In this document: positions 44,980 through 56,829 of the stretch, in pieces
Position numbering within the stretch: position 1 is the stretch's first letter
Layout: each line of letters begins with the position of its first letter
NCBI GenBank assembly: GCA_024708885.1
Contig: JANJXT010000063.1
Coordinates: 1 to 64,000 of the forward strand
Source of the DNA: Thiobacillus sp.
GTDB lineage: Bacteria; Pseudomonadota; Gammaproteobacteria; Burkholderiales; Thiobacillaceae
DNA: 64,000 nucleotides
Direction of reading: 5' to 3'
The notes under the pieces: model-generated
Told to the model about the DNA's origin: nothing
What the model saw: only the letters and a program-made list of their open reading frames with translations
Database searches by the model: none
Translations under genes and position numbers: made by a program

Positions 44980-46068
44980 ATGTCCGCGACCCGCCCACTC
45001 AACATCCCCTGGTTCGCGCTGGCCCTGCTGCTGCTCACGGGCTGGCTGGTCTATCTGCTGGGGCCCATCCTCACGCCCTTCCTCGCCGGCGCGCTGCTCG
45101 CCTACATCTTCGATCCGCTGGTCGACCGCCTGCAGGCGCGCGGCGTGTCGCGCACCGCCGGCACCGTGCTGGTCATCGTGTTTGCGGGACTCGCGGTATT
45201 TGCCCTGCTCCTGGTGGCGCTGCCGCTGTTCCAGGGACAGATCGCCGAGCTGTCGCAGCGGGTGCCGGCCGCGCTCGACCTTGTGCAATCGCGTTTCCTG
45301 CCGTGGCTGGCCGCGACCTTCGGCGTCAACGTCGATTTCAATCTGGCTGCCGTCAAGACCTGGCTCACCGAGAAGGCCGCGCAAAGCGGCGCGGACTGGC
45401 TGCCGACGCTGCAGACCGGCGCGCTCGCCATCGTCGGCGTGCTTGCCAACCTGCTGCTGATTCCGGTGGTGATGTTCTATCTGCTGAAGGACTGGGACCT
45501 GATGGTCGCGCGCCTCGCGCGGCTGACGCCGCGCGGCTGGATGGATGCGGTGACGCACATCGCGCGGGCGATGGACGCGGTGGTCGGCGAATTCCTGCGC
45601 GGCCAGTTGGCGGTGATGGCGGCGCTGTCGCTGTATTACATCGTCGCGTTGTGGGCAGCGGGGCTGGATTACGCCCTGCCCATCGGTCTCCTCACCGGGG
45701 TGCTGTCCTTCGTGCCCTTTCTCGGCTTCGGCCTGGGCATGATCCTCGCCCTGCTGGTGGCGCTGCTGCAATTCGGCGACTGGATCGGCGTCGCCTGGGT
45801 CGCCGCCATCTATCTTGCCGGCCAGCTGCTGGAAAGCTACGTGATCACCCCGCGTCTGGTCGGCGAGCGGGTCGGCCTGCATCCGGTGGCAGTGATTTTC
45901 GCACTCGCCGCCTTCGGCCAGCTGTTCGGCTTCGTCGGCGTGCTGCTGGCAGTGCCGCTGGCGGCGGTATTGCTGGTCGCGCTGCGCGAGCTGCACGCGG
46001 TCTACGAGGCGAGCGCCTTCTACCGCGGCGGCTATAATGGCGGGTCCGCCGAACCCGCCGCCTCCGCC
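44980..46068 (+). CDS. PerM / AI-2E transporter family protein, in frame with purC
   Basis: About 363 residues of a polytopic membrane protein of the PerM/AI-2E exporter family. It has [20 protein letters not shown], then [40 protein letters not shown] and the signature [40 protein letters not shown]. Family similarity ends near [10 protein letters not shown] (about 46030). No stop codon occurs between this gene and purC, so the frame continues for 656 codons to 46950. The end given here is the base before the purC start and not a stop. A TATAAT at 46033 suggests purC may also have its own promoter. Confidence 0.85.
46033..46038 (+). promoter_or_regulatory. Candidate -10 element for purC
   Basis: TATAAT within GGCTATAATGGCGGG, 30 bases before the purC ATG, in the linker between the PerM and PurC coding parts. 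No clear -35 is seen. Confidence 0.45.
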
Positions 46069-46950
46069 ATGACCGCCCCGCTTCTCGAATCGCGCATCCA
46101 GTCCCTGCCGCGGGTCCATCGCGGCAAGGTGCGCGACATCTATGCCGTCGGCGATGACAAGCTGCTGATCGTCACCACCGACCGCCTGTCCGCCTTCGAC
46201 GTGGTCATGCCGACCCCCATCCCCGGCAAGGGCGAGGTGCTGACGAAGGTCTCGGCCTTCTGGTTCGACAGGCTGAAGGCCATCGTACCGAGCCAGGCGC
46301 TCGACATCGCCCCCGAATCGGTCGTCGCAGAGAACGAGCGCGATCAGGTCGCCGGACGCGCGATCGTGGTGAAGAAACTGAAGGCCCTGCCCGTCGAGGC
46401 GATCGTGCGCGGCTACCTGGTCGGCTCGGGCTGGAAGGAATACCAGGCAAGCCAGTCGGTGTGCGGCATTCCCCTGCCGCCGGGCCTCGCGCAGGCCGAC
46501 CGGCTGCCGCAACCGATCTTCACCCCCTCGACCAAGGCGGCGGTCGGCGCGCACGACGAAAACATCAGCTTCGACGAGACAGCGCGCCTGATCGGCACCG
46601 AGCTCGCAGCGCAGATGCGTGACGTAAGCCTTGCACTCTATAAGGCAGCCGCAGAGTATGCGCTCACTCGTGGGATCATCATCGCCGATACCAAGTTCGA
46701 ATTCGGGCTGGATGAAGCGGGCCGGCTGGTGTGGATCGACGAGGCGCTGACGCCGGATTCCTCACGCTTCTGGCCGGCCGACCAGTACCGCCCCGGCAGC
46801 AACCCGCCCAGTTTCGACAAGCAGTTCGTGCGCGACTGGCTGGAGGCCAGCGGCTGGAACAAGCAGCCGCCCGGTCCCGCGCTGCCGCCGGACATCGTCG
46901 CCAGGACCAGCGAAAAATACCGCGAAGCGATGGCCCGGCTGCTGGGGTAA
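46069..46950 (+). CDS. purC: SAICAR synthase PurC
   Basis: A 293-residue phosphoribosylaminoimidazole-succinocarboxamide synthase of the longer type. Landmarks are [60 protein letters not shown] and [20 protein letters not shown], then [17 protein letters not shown]. It joins aspartate to CAIR in purine synthesis. The ATG used follows the linker [11 protein letters not shown] and is where family similarity begins. The frame is open upstream into the PerM-type gene. Confidence 0.96.
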   Translation: MTAPLLESRIQSLPRVHRGKVRDIYAVGDDKLLIVTTDRLSAFDVVMPTPIPGKGEVLTKVSAFWFDRLKAIVPSQALDIAPESVVAENERDQVAGRAIVVKKLKALPVEAIVRGYLVGSGWKEYQASQSVCGIPLPPGLAQADRLPQPIFTPSTKAAVGAHDENISFDETARLIGTELAAQMRDVSLALYKAAAEYALTRGIIIADTKFEFGLDEAGRLVWIDEALTPDSSRFWPADQYRPGSNPPSFDKQFVRDWLEASGWNKQPPGPALPPDIVARTSEKYREAMARLLG

Positions 46951-47036
46951 TGCTTCAAGACGGGAAAAGGCGCGCTAAACTTGTACCTTACCGGGCCGAT
47001 ATGGCAAGGAAACCCCGCCGTTTCCCAACCCAACCC

Positions 47037-47093
47037 AACGTTCATGGCGATTCGTCGACCCGCAAGATGAAACGAGAACACCCCATGAACGTT
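47037..47093. repeat. Repeat family B copy
   Basis: A perfect 11-bp inverted repeat, AACGTTCATGG (47037-47047) and CCATGAACGTT (47083-47093), with core GCGATTCG..ATGAAACGA shared with 55499-55554. A CCCTCTCCCGCAGGCGGA tract follows at once. It lies in the 224-base gap between purC and rpfG. Confidence 0.85.
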
Positions 47094-47174
47094 TCCCTCT
47101 CCCCGCCCTCTCCCGCAGGCGGACGAGGGGGACAAGGCCTCGCTGCGCGGGTTTTACGTTAAAGGTGAACCGCC

Positions 47175-48293
47175 GTGCCTGCCGAGCCGCTGCGCATCGT
47201 TGAATCCGTTTCGCCGCCCGCACCGAACCACAGCCCACGCACGCGTGGCGGTGCGCGCGTGGTCATCCTCGACGACCGCGCCACGGCGCGCAGCCTGCTC
47301 GAGGGCCTGGCGCGCTCGCTCGAGCCCGGCGTCGTGGTGGAAAGCTTCGGCGACCCCTACGCGGCGCTGGCGCACATGCAGCGCGCCACGCCGGACCTCA
47401 TCATCACCGACTACCGCATGCCGGGCATGGACGGCATCGAGTTCACCCGCCGCGTACGGGCCGAACGCGCACTGGCCGACGTGCCCCTCATCATCGTCAC
47501 CGTGGTGGAGGATCGCCAGATCCGCTACCAGGCGCTGGAAAACGGTGCCACCGATTTTCTCACCCGCCCGATCGACCCGCAGGAATGCCGCGCCCGCTGC
47601 ATCAACCTGCTGGCGTTGCGGCGCAACCAGAAGCTGGTCGCCGACCGCGCGCAATGGCTGGAAGACCAGGTGATGCTGGCGACGCGCGAAGTGCGCATGC
47701 GCGAGCGTGAAACCCTGCTCAAACTGGCCAAGGCGGGCGAATATCGCGACGAGGAAACCGGCAACCACATCCTGCGCATGGCGAAATACGCGCGCCTGAT
47801 CGCCGAGGCCTTGAAGCTCACCGCGATGGAATGCGACGAGATCGAGGCCGCCGCGCCGATGCACGACATCGGCAAGATCGGCATTCCCGACCACATCCTG
47901 CTCAAGTCCGGCCACCACACGCCGGAGGAGCAGAAGATCATGCGCCGGCATCCGCTCATCGGCCACGAGCTCCTCGCCGACAGCCCCTCGCGCTACCTGC
48001 AGATGGGCGCGGTGATCGCGCTTGGCCACCACGAGCGCTTCGACGGCAGCGGCTACCCGCTCGGCCTCGTTGGCGAGCTCATCCCGCTTCCGGCACGCAT
48101 CGTCGCGGTGGCCGACGTGTTCGACGCCCTCATGTCGAAGCGTCCCTACAAGGAGGCGTGGACCTTCCAGGATGCGCTGGCCTATATCCAGTCCGAACGC
48201 GGCGGACATTTCGACCCGGCCTGCGTGCGCGCCTTCGAATTGCGCATCGACGGCGTCGCCGCGATCATGCGCGAACTGGGCGACCCGGCCTGA
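47175..48293 (+). CDS. rpfG: Response regulator with HD-GYP phosphodiesterase domain, RpfG-like
   Basis: A 372-residue protein. Residues about 28-145 form a receiver domain (RVVILDDRATARSLLEGLAR; phosphoacceptor Asp in LIITDYRMPGMDGIEF). Residues about 180-365 form an HD-GYP domain with the metal-binding HD in AAPMHDIGKIGIPDHILLKS and the motif LGHHERFDGSGYPLGLVGEL. RpfG degrades cyclic di-GMP when phosphorylated by the DSF sensor RpfC. The rpfC gene follows 11 bases downstream. The GTG at 47175 has AAAGGTG upstream and is the only suitable start. Confidence 0.92.
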   Translation: MPAEPLRIVESVSPPAPNHSPRTRGGARVVILDDRATARSLLEGLARSLEPGVVVESFGDPYAALAHMQRATPDLIITDYRMPGMDGIEFTRRVRAERALADVPLIIVTVVEDRQIRYQALENGATDFLTRPIDPQECRARCINLLALRRNQKLVADRAQWLEDQVMLATREVRMRERETLLKLAKAGEYRDEETGNHILRMAKYARLIAEALKLTAMECDEIEAAAPMHDIGKIGIPDHILLKSGHHTPEEQKIMRRHPLIGHELLADSPSRYLQMGAVIALGHHERFDGSGYPLGLVGELIPLPARIVAVADVFDALMSKRPYKEAWTFQDALAYIQSERGGHFDPACVRAFELRIDGVAAIMRELGDPA

Positions 48294-48304
48294 GCGCTTT
48301 GCCG

Positions 48305-50806
<2,502 letters not shown>

Positions 50807-50827
<21 letters not shown>

Positions 50828-51712
50828 CGCGGTACCGGCGGGTGCCGCGCCGGCACGGCTGGTCTGGCGGCTCACCAGCCGCTCCATCATGCGCAGGTCC
50901 TTGGCCTCCAGCCGCAGCGCGGCGTCGACCCAGATTTCCGTGATGCGCGCCAGTTCCGCATAGGCAACGGGCTGGCTGACCTCGCGCGCGGCACGCAGCG
51001 CCAGGATGCCGTTGCGCGACCGCTCCTCGCGCCGGATGGCGTCGTGCACCGCGGCCTCGCCCTCGCCCGGCTCGGCGAGCACGTCCACCACGCCGAGATC
51101 ATGGAGTTCTTCGGCGAGGTAGAGCTTGCCGCTGCGGATGATGCGCTCCGCCATGTGATGCCCGACGCGGCGACCGAGGAAGCTCATCGCGCCCATGCCG
51201 GGGAAGAGGTTGAAAAGAATTTCCGGCAGGCCCATTTTCGCGCCGCGTTCGGCGACGAGCACATTGGCCGCCAGCGCGCTCTCGAAGCCGCCGCCGAGCG
51301 CCTGCCCCTGCACCAGCGCGATGCTCGTCACGCCGGCGAGGCCGAGCGCAGTGTGCACCGCATACGAGCAGTCGATGCAGGCCATGGCGTAGCGCAACAG
51401 CGCGGCGCGGTCGCGTGCCGCGATATGGCGCATGAAGAGGTCGAGATCGCCCCCCAGGCTGAACGTGTCCGGCACGCTCGACGCCAGCACGAAATGCTTC
51501 ACCGCCGTACGCGCCGGATCGGCGTGGCTCGCCGTCATGTCCTGCCCCCAGGCCAGCAGTTCCTCGAGCAGCGCCGGCGTGAAGCACGGTCGCGGGGAGG
51601 CGTGCATGTACCCCCAGGCGATCTGCTGCTGCGGATCGAAATGCGTGGTGAGCTGGGTGAACGCGGGACGCTGCGGCTGCAGCGGAGATTCAACGACCTG
51701 AAGATGCGCCAT
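50807..51712 (-). CDS. rpfF: DSF synthase, crotonase-fold RpfF
   Basis: A 301-residue crotonase-fold enzyme that makes cis-2-unsaturated fatty acid signals (DSF) from acyl-ACP. Both catalytic glutamates known from RpfF are visible: GQALGGGFESALAANVLVAE and MGLPEILFNLFPGMGAMSFL. SSVPDTFSLGGDLDLFMRHI supplies the oxyanion region. GGAGG lies six bases before the ATG at 51712; upstream ATGs are less likely. It converges on rpfC, as in Xanthomonas. Together with rpfG and rpfC the signalling circuit looks complete. Confidence 0.93.
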
Positions 51713-51983
51713 GATTGCCTCCATGTGGACGGGGCGTCCGGCGGCTACCGGATGCCGTTTGCACAACACGCTGCGCGCGTGGTTGAACCCGGAAACTTCA
51801 GCCGGTCGCGCCCGCGCGGCGGGCAGGACCGAAGGCAAGAATCGTGTGCTGCAGGGCAGCTGGCCAGGATACGCCCCCGGCCGGAATTTCAGGCCAGCGT
51901 ACCGCGTCCCGCGAGAAATTCAAGTGCGGAACAAGGCTGCTTCACGACCGCTTTTCCGACAGACTCCTGGAAAAAGGCTTTGA

Positions 51984-52113
51984 ACCACAGAGACACAGAG
52001 ACGCAGAGAACAAAAAAAGCGCGTGCATTCTTTCCGTTGTTCACCCGATGCGTGAATGGGGAAAAGCGCGGAGCATCCCCTGTTGTTCGGGTTTTTCTCT
52101 GTGTCTCTGTGGT
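51984..52113. repeat. Palindromic repeat family A, copy 4
   Basis: A 130-bp copy running from ACCACAGAGACACAGAGACG to TCTCTGTGTCTCTGTGGT. Its core shares long blocks with copy 1, including the CCCGATG and GTTCGGGTTTTTC segments. Nothing else was recognised in the 437-base rpfF to tonB gap. Confidence 0.9.
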
Positions 52114-52149
52114 GCGGAATGCATTGAGCGCGGGGCAATACCGCGCCGC

Positions 52150-53040
52150 TCACTCGGTGCCGACGAGCTGATCCGAGCGGGTGAAGGTCCAGGTGCGGGT
52201 GATGGAAAGAATGTCCGCCTTCTTGCGCATGTCTTCCGGGAAGGCGGCGAACGGCGCCGCGAGTTCGACGATGCGGGTGGCGGCGGCGTCGAGGATCTTC
52301 GAACCGGAGGGGCGGTCGACCTCGATCGTTTCGATGCGCCCGTCGGCATAGATCGACACCGTGAGCTTGAGACTGCCATAGATGCCCTGGCGGCGCGCGG
52401 CTTCCGGATAGTTGAGATTGCCGACGCGCTCGACCTTGGCGACCCAGTCCTCGACGTAGCGTGCGAACGCATACTCGCGCACGTTGGCGCCGACGAAGGC
52501 GCGCTTCGGACGTTTCTGGTATTCGTCCCACTGCTGCGAAATGCGCGCCTGCAACTGCGCCATCTCGCGCGCCTGCGCAGTGATCTGGATGGTGTCCATG
52601 CTGGCCTGCTCGGCCTGCTGCGGCGTCGGCTGCGGCCGGCTCTTCAGCGCGGCGTCCGGTTGCAGCTGGCTCAGCAAGGCGCGCGCCTGCTGTTCGAGCT
52701 CGGCGACGCGCGCCTGCAGCGCGGTGTCGCCCACGCCGCTTTCGCTGCGCGGGCTGGCCGGCAGCGGACTTTTTGCCCGCCGGTCTTCATCGGTATTGCC
52801 GCCCCCGGCCAGACTGACCTGCGCCAGGGCATCGGGATTGAGCGGCGCCTCGGCGCTGCGCGCATTGACCAGCACCACCTCCATCGGCAGGCTGGTGTCC
52901 TCGAACAGGCGCGGGTTGATCTTCACGAACTGCGTCGACAAGACCATGCCGTGCACCGCCGCCGACACCAGCAGCGCGAGCGCGATGCGCGTCCCCTGCG
53001 GGGACGGTTCGGCAAGCGGGGCGGTGGCGGCAGTGACCAT
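52150..53040 (-). CDS. TonB-family energy transducer
   Basis: A 296-residue protein with an N-terminal membrane anchor (GTRIALALLVSAAVHGMVLS), a charged helical middle (about 105-190, rich in Gln and Glu) and a C-terminal TonB domain. The TonB domain has VERVGNLNYPEAARRQGIYG, LKLTVSIYADGRIETIEVDR and PSGSKILDAAATRIVELAAP. TonB proteins carry proton-motive energy to outer-membrane receptors. No exbB, exbD or receptor gene is seen nearby. It is 29 bases past the end of the frame following the RNase gene start region and on the same strand, so co-transcription downstream of other genes is possible. Confidence 0.85.
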   Translation of the reverse strand: MVTAATAPLAEPSPQGTRIALALLVSAAVHGMVLSTQFVKINPRLFEDTSLPMEVVLVNARSAEAPLNPDALAQVSLAGGGNTDEDRRAKSPLPASPRSESGVGDTALQARVAELEQQARALLSQLQPDAALKSRPQPTPQQAEQASMDTIQITAQAREMAQLQARISQQWDEYQKRPKRAFVGANVREYAFARYVEDWVAKVERVGNLNYPEAARRQGIYGSLKLTVSIYADGRIETIEVDRPSGSKILDAAATRIVELAAPFAAFPEDMRKKADILSITRTWTFTRSDQLVGTE

Positions 53041-53069
53041 GGCGGTGACGGTAGGACGGCGCTCCGATT

Positions 53070-54938
53070 CTACGGAACCACGGCGGCGCTGTCAGGCGGC
53101 GGCGCCACGGTCTCGACGAATTCGGCGTGGAAATGGATGTCGAGCAGGTCGATGCCGGAAATCGCCAGCCGCACCCGAGCGCCCGGCGCGACGCCCATCA
53201 CCGAAGGCGCGCGCGTCACCATCGGCAGGGTGTCGAAGCGCACCAGGTCCTCGCGAATGACGCTCGCGGTCACTTCGTGCACGTCTTCCTGGATCAGCCA
53301 GCGCAGCATCCAGTAGCGTTCCAGCCGGCGCTGGAATTCATGGTAGGCATCATACGCCAGCTCGAAATCGCGCAGCGCGGCAAACAGCTGTTCGCTGCGC
53401 GGCGGATAGACCGGGGGCTCACCCTGCACGAGGCTGATCAGCTGGCGCTGGTTCACCAGATCGACGTAGCGGCGCAGCGGCGAAGTCGACCACGCGTACT
53501 GGGCGACGCCAAGGCCCTGATGCGGGTCGGGCGCGGTGGTCATGCGCGTCTTGCCGTTGGCCTGCGCGCGGTAGATCGCGGGCACGCGCTTGCCGGCAAG
53601 CCAGCCGCCCCAGTGCGTGTTGGCGAAGATCATCAGCTCGGACACCACCTTGTCGATCGGGCTGCCGCGCTTGCGCGGCTCGATGCGGATGCGCTCGCCG
53701 TCGAGCTTGAACGCGTAGTCGACGCGGTCGACCGTGTCGGCCTTGCCGCGCCCCGCTTCAAGCACGGCCGCGAAATCGTGCAGCCATTCCAGTTCGCGGC
53801 GCCACGGGTAATCGGGGACATCCGGATTCCGCAGCGTCGCGGCGTTGAACTCGGTTTCCAGCGTTGCGTGACGCAGGTTCTCGGCGATGTGCACCATTTC
53901 CACCGTGGTCTCGGTGCCAAGCACGCGCAGGTCGGCGGCGACGTCCACGTACAGCGACAGCACCGGGCAGTCGTGGGCCTCGCCCAGCGTGTAATGGTCG
54001 ATCAGCGCGTCCGGCAGCATGGTGAGCTTATCGCCGGGGTAGTACACGGTGGAGAGGCGTTCGCGCGCCACGCGGTCGAGCTCGGAACCGGGCGCAATGC
54101 CCAGCGCGGGCGCGGCGATGTGGATGCCGACCCGCACGCTGCCGTCGTCGCGCCAGGCTACCGACAGCGCATCGTCGATCTCGGTGGTGTCCTCGTCATC
54201 CACGGAAAACGCGCGCACTGCGCTTTTCGGCAGCTCGGGCGGATCGATCGGCTCGCCGACCGGCGCGAAGCCGGTGCCGCGCGGAAACCATTCGAGCAGA
54301 AAGCTCGCGAGGTGGAACTCCAGCGTCGACGGAATCGCGCCGCAGCGTTCGATCAGCCGCACCTGCGACAGGCCGGTCGCTGCCGCCGCCTCTTCCAGCG
54401 CCTTGTATTCCAGTGTGTTCTTGTCCGGCACGATGAGAATGCGCGGAATCAGCGACGCGTATTCCGGCGGCAGGCGGAAGGCCGCGAGCTCGGCGGCGAG
54501 GTGGGCCTGTTTTTCCGCGGCCAGCCGTTTCTTTTCCAGCCCCGCCTTCGCCGCGGCGAGGGTCTCGGGCGGTGCCGGACGGTAACGCCCCTTGCCCTTC
54601 TTGTGGAAATGGATCGGCGCGGCGTGCAGCTTCATGAGCAGGGCGACCGCTTCGGCCGGGCGCGGCGCATGGCCGTAATACTCCTGCGCCAGCTGCTCGA
54701 AGCCGAACTCCTCGCTGCCGGCCGCCTCCCACAGGAAATCGGCGTCGAGCTCCGCGGCGAGCGTCTCCGCCTCGCTCATGACCGCAGCCGGCGCGGGCGC
54801 GGCAAAGCGCAGCAGAATGTTCGCCGCCTTGACCTTGCTGCGCTTGCCGGAGGCCGCTTCGATCTGGGCCGTGGCCTCCGTTTCGGACAGGATGGAACCG
54901 GCCTTGAAGTGGCCGTCCTCTTCGAAAATGACGTGCAT
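53070..54938 (-). CDS. RNB-domain (RNase II/R-type) ribonuclease
   Basis: A 622-residue exoribonuclease. The catalytic RNB domain includes SVDDEDTTEIDDALSVAWRD, with the cluster of metal-binding aspartates, then VGIHIAAPALGIAPGSELDR, STVYYPGDKLTMLPDALIDH and ELMIFANTHWGGWL. The C-terminal block YAWSTSPLRRYVDLVNQRQL carries the conserved arginine. The N-terminus lacks the usual pair of cold-shock domains and has a helical region. It therefore resembles the shorter betaproteobacterial RNase II-type proteins more than RNase R. It starts within the stop of the upstream hydrolase (TGATG). Confidence 0.9.
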   Translation of the reverse strand: MHVIFEEDGHFKAGSILSETEATAQIEAASGKRSKVKAANILLRFAAPAPAAVMSEAETLAAELDADFLWEAAGSEEFGFEQLAQEYYGHAPRPAEAVALLMKLHAAPIHFHKKGKGRYRPAPPETLAAAKAGLEKKRLAAEKQAHLAAELAAFRLPPEYASLIPRILIVPDKNTLEYKALEEAAAATGLSQVRLIERCGAIPSTLEFHLASFLLEWFPRGTGFAPVGEPIDPPELPKSAVRAFSVDDEDTTEIDDALSVAWRDDGSVRVGIHIAAPALGIAPGSELDRVARERLSTVYYPGDKLTMLPDALIDHYTLGEAHDCPVLSLYVDVAADLRVLGTETTVEMVHIAENLRHATLETEFNAATLRNPDVPDYPWRRELEWLHDFAAVLEAGRGKADTVDRVDYAFKLDGERIRIEPRKRGSPIDKVVSELMIFANTHWGGWLAGKRVPAIYRAQANGKTRMTTAPDPHQGLGVAQYAWSTSPLRRYVDLVNQRQLISLVQGEPPVYPPRSEQLFAALRDFELAYDAYHEFQRRLERYWMLRWLIQEDVHEVTASVIREDLVRFDTLPMVTRAPSVMGVAPGARVRLAISGIDLLDIHFHAEFVETVAPPPDSAAVVP

Positions 54939-55495
54939 CAGAAATCCAGGATGGTTTGGAAGTGGCGTTCGAATCCGGAAAAGCCGTGGTCGCCGCCTGC
55001 CTCGATGATGTGGCGCGCGCCGGCGTAATAGGCGGCGGCGTCGCGGTAGTCGAGCACCTCGTCGCCGGTCTGTGCCAGCAGCAGGTAGCGTTGCGGACGC
55101 GTGATCACCGGCACGTCGAGCGCGGCAAGCTCGGCCAGATGCGCCTCGGTGAACGTCCATGTCTCGCCGGTGTGCCAGTTGCGCTGCGGGCCGAGGGCCT
55201 CGCGCAGCAGGCGGTGGGCGTGCACCGCGGGGTTCACCAGCACCGCTTTCCAGCCGTGCTTTTCCGCGAGGTGGGTGGCGTAAAAACCCCCCAGCGAGCT
55301 GCCGACCAGGGTGACCGCAGCGGCCGCCCGTGGAAGCAGGGCGGCCTCGATCGCGGCGATGGCGTCGCGCGGGCTGTTGGGCAGTACCGGACAGAGATAG
55401 TCCGCGCCCCGACCCTGCGCCGCGAGGTGGCCGCCAAGCTGGCGCGCCTTGCCGGAGGCCGGCGAGGAATTGAAACCGTGCAGGTAGACAATCAT
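54938..55495 (-). CDS. YqiA-like alpha/beta hydrolase
   Basis: A 185-residue esterase-type protein. It starts MIVYLHGFNSSPASGKARQL, the YqiA signature. The nucleophile elbow is LVGSSLGGFYATHLAEKHG, with later acid LLLAQTGDEVLDYRDA and histidine IEAGGDHGFSGFERHF. These make a full Ser-Asp-His triad. Family members are small cytosolic esterases with poorly known substrates. It is translationally coupled to the RNB nuclease gene. The start lies four bases from a family B repeat, so its promoter must be in or beyond that repeat. Confidence 0.9.
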   Translation of the reverse strand: MIVYLHGFNSSPASGKARQLGGHLAAQGRGADYLCPVLPNSPRDAIAAIEAALLPRAAAAVTLVGSSLGGFYATHLAEKHGWKAVLVNPAVHAHRLLREALGPQRNWHTGETWTFTEAHLAELAALDVPVITRPQRYLLLAQTGDEVLDYRDAAAYYAGARHIIEAGGDHGFSGFERHFQTILDF

Positions 55496-55498
55496 CCT

Positions 55499-55554
55499 AA
55501 CGTTCATGGCGATTCGCCACCCCAGAATATGAAACGACGCTCGCCATGAACGTT
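55499..55554. repeat. Repeat family B copy
   Basis: A perfect 14-bp inverted repeat, AACGTTCATGGCGA (55499-55512) and TCGCCATGAACGTT (55541-55554), with ATGAAACGA in the core. It directly abuts the start of the YqiA-like gene. A CCCTCTCCCC tract follows. Confidence 0.9.
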
Positions 55555-55567
55555 TCCCTCTCCCCAT

Positions 55568-55613
55568 CCCTCTGATGAAGCCACCAAGCGATCGACCAAG
55601 CCCGCAAGCGGGC
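55568..55613. repeat. Short repeat also found inside addA
   Basis: CCCTCTGATGA followed by TCGACCAAGCCCGCAAGCGGG. Much of this recurs, inverted, at 58399-58443 within addA. The remaining stretch to 55936 has a further CCCGCTTGCGGG-type hairpin but no recognised gene. Confidence 0.65.
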
Positions 55614-55936
55614 AAGTCGCCGCTTATCCCGCTTGCGGGAGAAGGGGGCACACAGTCTCGCTTCGCGAGTTTCGCGCCAAGGACCTCAGTTGACCGCTCC
55701 ATACGCCTGCCAGCGCCGCATGAATACGGGCTTTTGCGCCCTTGGTCACCTTCACCGCCTGGGTGCAACGGCCACGCACCCGCCGGTGCGTCCAACTTCG
55801 GCATCCGGGCGCATCGGCAAATTTTACCGGCGAGTGCGGGATTCCCGAAATCACGTTACACGGCAGGCATTGTCGGAAAGCGGCACATCCTCTACGATAT
55901 ACGTGTCTGTTTATCCATTTTTACCGCAACCCGACC

Positions 55937-56818
55937 ATGCACAACTGGAACACGAAGTACCCCCGCCGCTTCGACCTCGACGCGAACGACGACTACCTGA
56001 AGTGGCGCGACGAAAAGCTTGCCGCCTATCCGCGCAATGTCGGCGAGCTGGTCGTCGAGCTCGGCAACATGACCGCGATCACGCCGACCGAAAAGGCCGC
56101 GATCATGGATCGGGTGGAGCGCGCCAACATGTGCGTGGTCACCGCCGGCACAGCGCCGCTGGAGATGGATTCCCTGCTCGCGCTGGGGCGGCAGCTCGGC
56201 GTGTCGCACACCGACAAGTCGACGCGCCACGCGCAGTCCGACGAGCTCACCGATTCGGGCATCCTCAACCGTGCCATCCCGTTCTCCACGCGCCACGTCA
56301 ACTGGCACACCGATGCCACGTACTACGGCTCGCACCGCACCATCGAGGCGCTGTTCCTGCTGTGCAGGCGACCGGCGCTCGAGGGCGGCAGCAACAAGGT
56401 GCTCGACAACGAGATCCTCTACATCCACCTGCGCGACCGGAATCCGGACGCGCTGCGCGTGCTGACGAGCAAAGCCTGCTTCAACTACCGCGACCCGGCG
56501 ACCGGCGAAATTCATCCCGAATGCGGCGGCAAGGTGTTCTGGACCAATCCCGACGGCCACCTGTGCCACCGCTTTTCCTTCCGCAAGACCGACATGGCCT
56601 GGGCGGACGATGCCGACATCGCCGCCGCGCGCGGCGTGCTGGAAGCGATGATCGCCGCGGAAGGCCCGCACATCATCGAAGGGCGGCTGGAATCCGGCAT
56701 GGGCCTGGTGTCGAACAACGTATTGCACACCCGTGAAAAACTCGTGGACAGCGACGATCCGGCGCACAAGCGGCTGCTGTACCGCGCCCGCTTCTACGAC
56801 CGCGTGACGCCGGCCTGA
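55937..56818 (+). CDS. TauD/TfdA-family Fe(II)/2-oxoglutarate dioxygenase
   Basis: A 293-residue oxygenase. The iron-binding H-x-D is in VNWHTDATYYGSHRTIEALF, and the distal histidine is in GMGLVSNNVLHTREKLVD, followed by an arginine-rich end LLYRARFYDRV for 2-oxoglutarate. The TauD/TfdA family hydroxylates small substrates such as sulfonates. The exact substrate is not visible, although taurine or another sulfonate would be of interest in a sulfur oxidiser. The gene stands alone on the plus strand and converges on addA with an 11-base gap. Confidence 0.85.
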   Translation: MHNWNTKYPRRFDLDANDDYLKWRDEKLAAYPRNVGELVVELGNMTAITPTEKAAIMDRVERANMCVVTAGTAPLEMDSLLALGRQLGVSHTDKSTRHAQSDELTDSGILNRAIPFSTRHVNWHTDATYYGSHRTIEALFLLCRRPALEGGSNKVLDNEILYIHLRDRNPDALRVLTSKACFNYRDPATGEIHPECGGKVFWTNPDGHLCHRFSFRKTDMAWADDADIAAARGVLEAMIAAEGPHIIEGRLESGMGLVSNNVLHTREKLVDSDDPAHKRLLYRARFYDRVTPA

Positions 56819-56829
56819 AGCGCGCAGGT

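Noticed and set aside
55624-55854. Possible small basic protein upstream of the TauD-like gene (minus strand)
   Set aside because: Its end reads KVTKGAKARIHAALAGV-like sequence but the frame runs through repeats, and no family or ribosome site is convincing.
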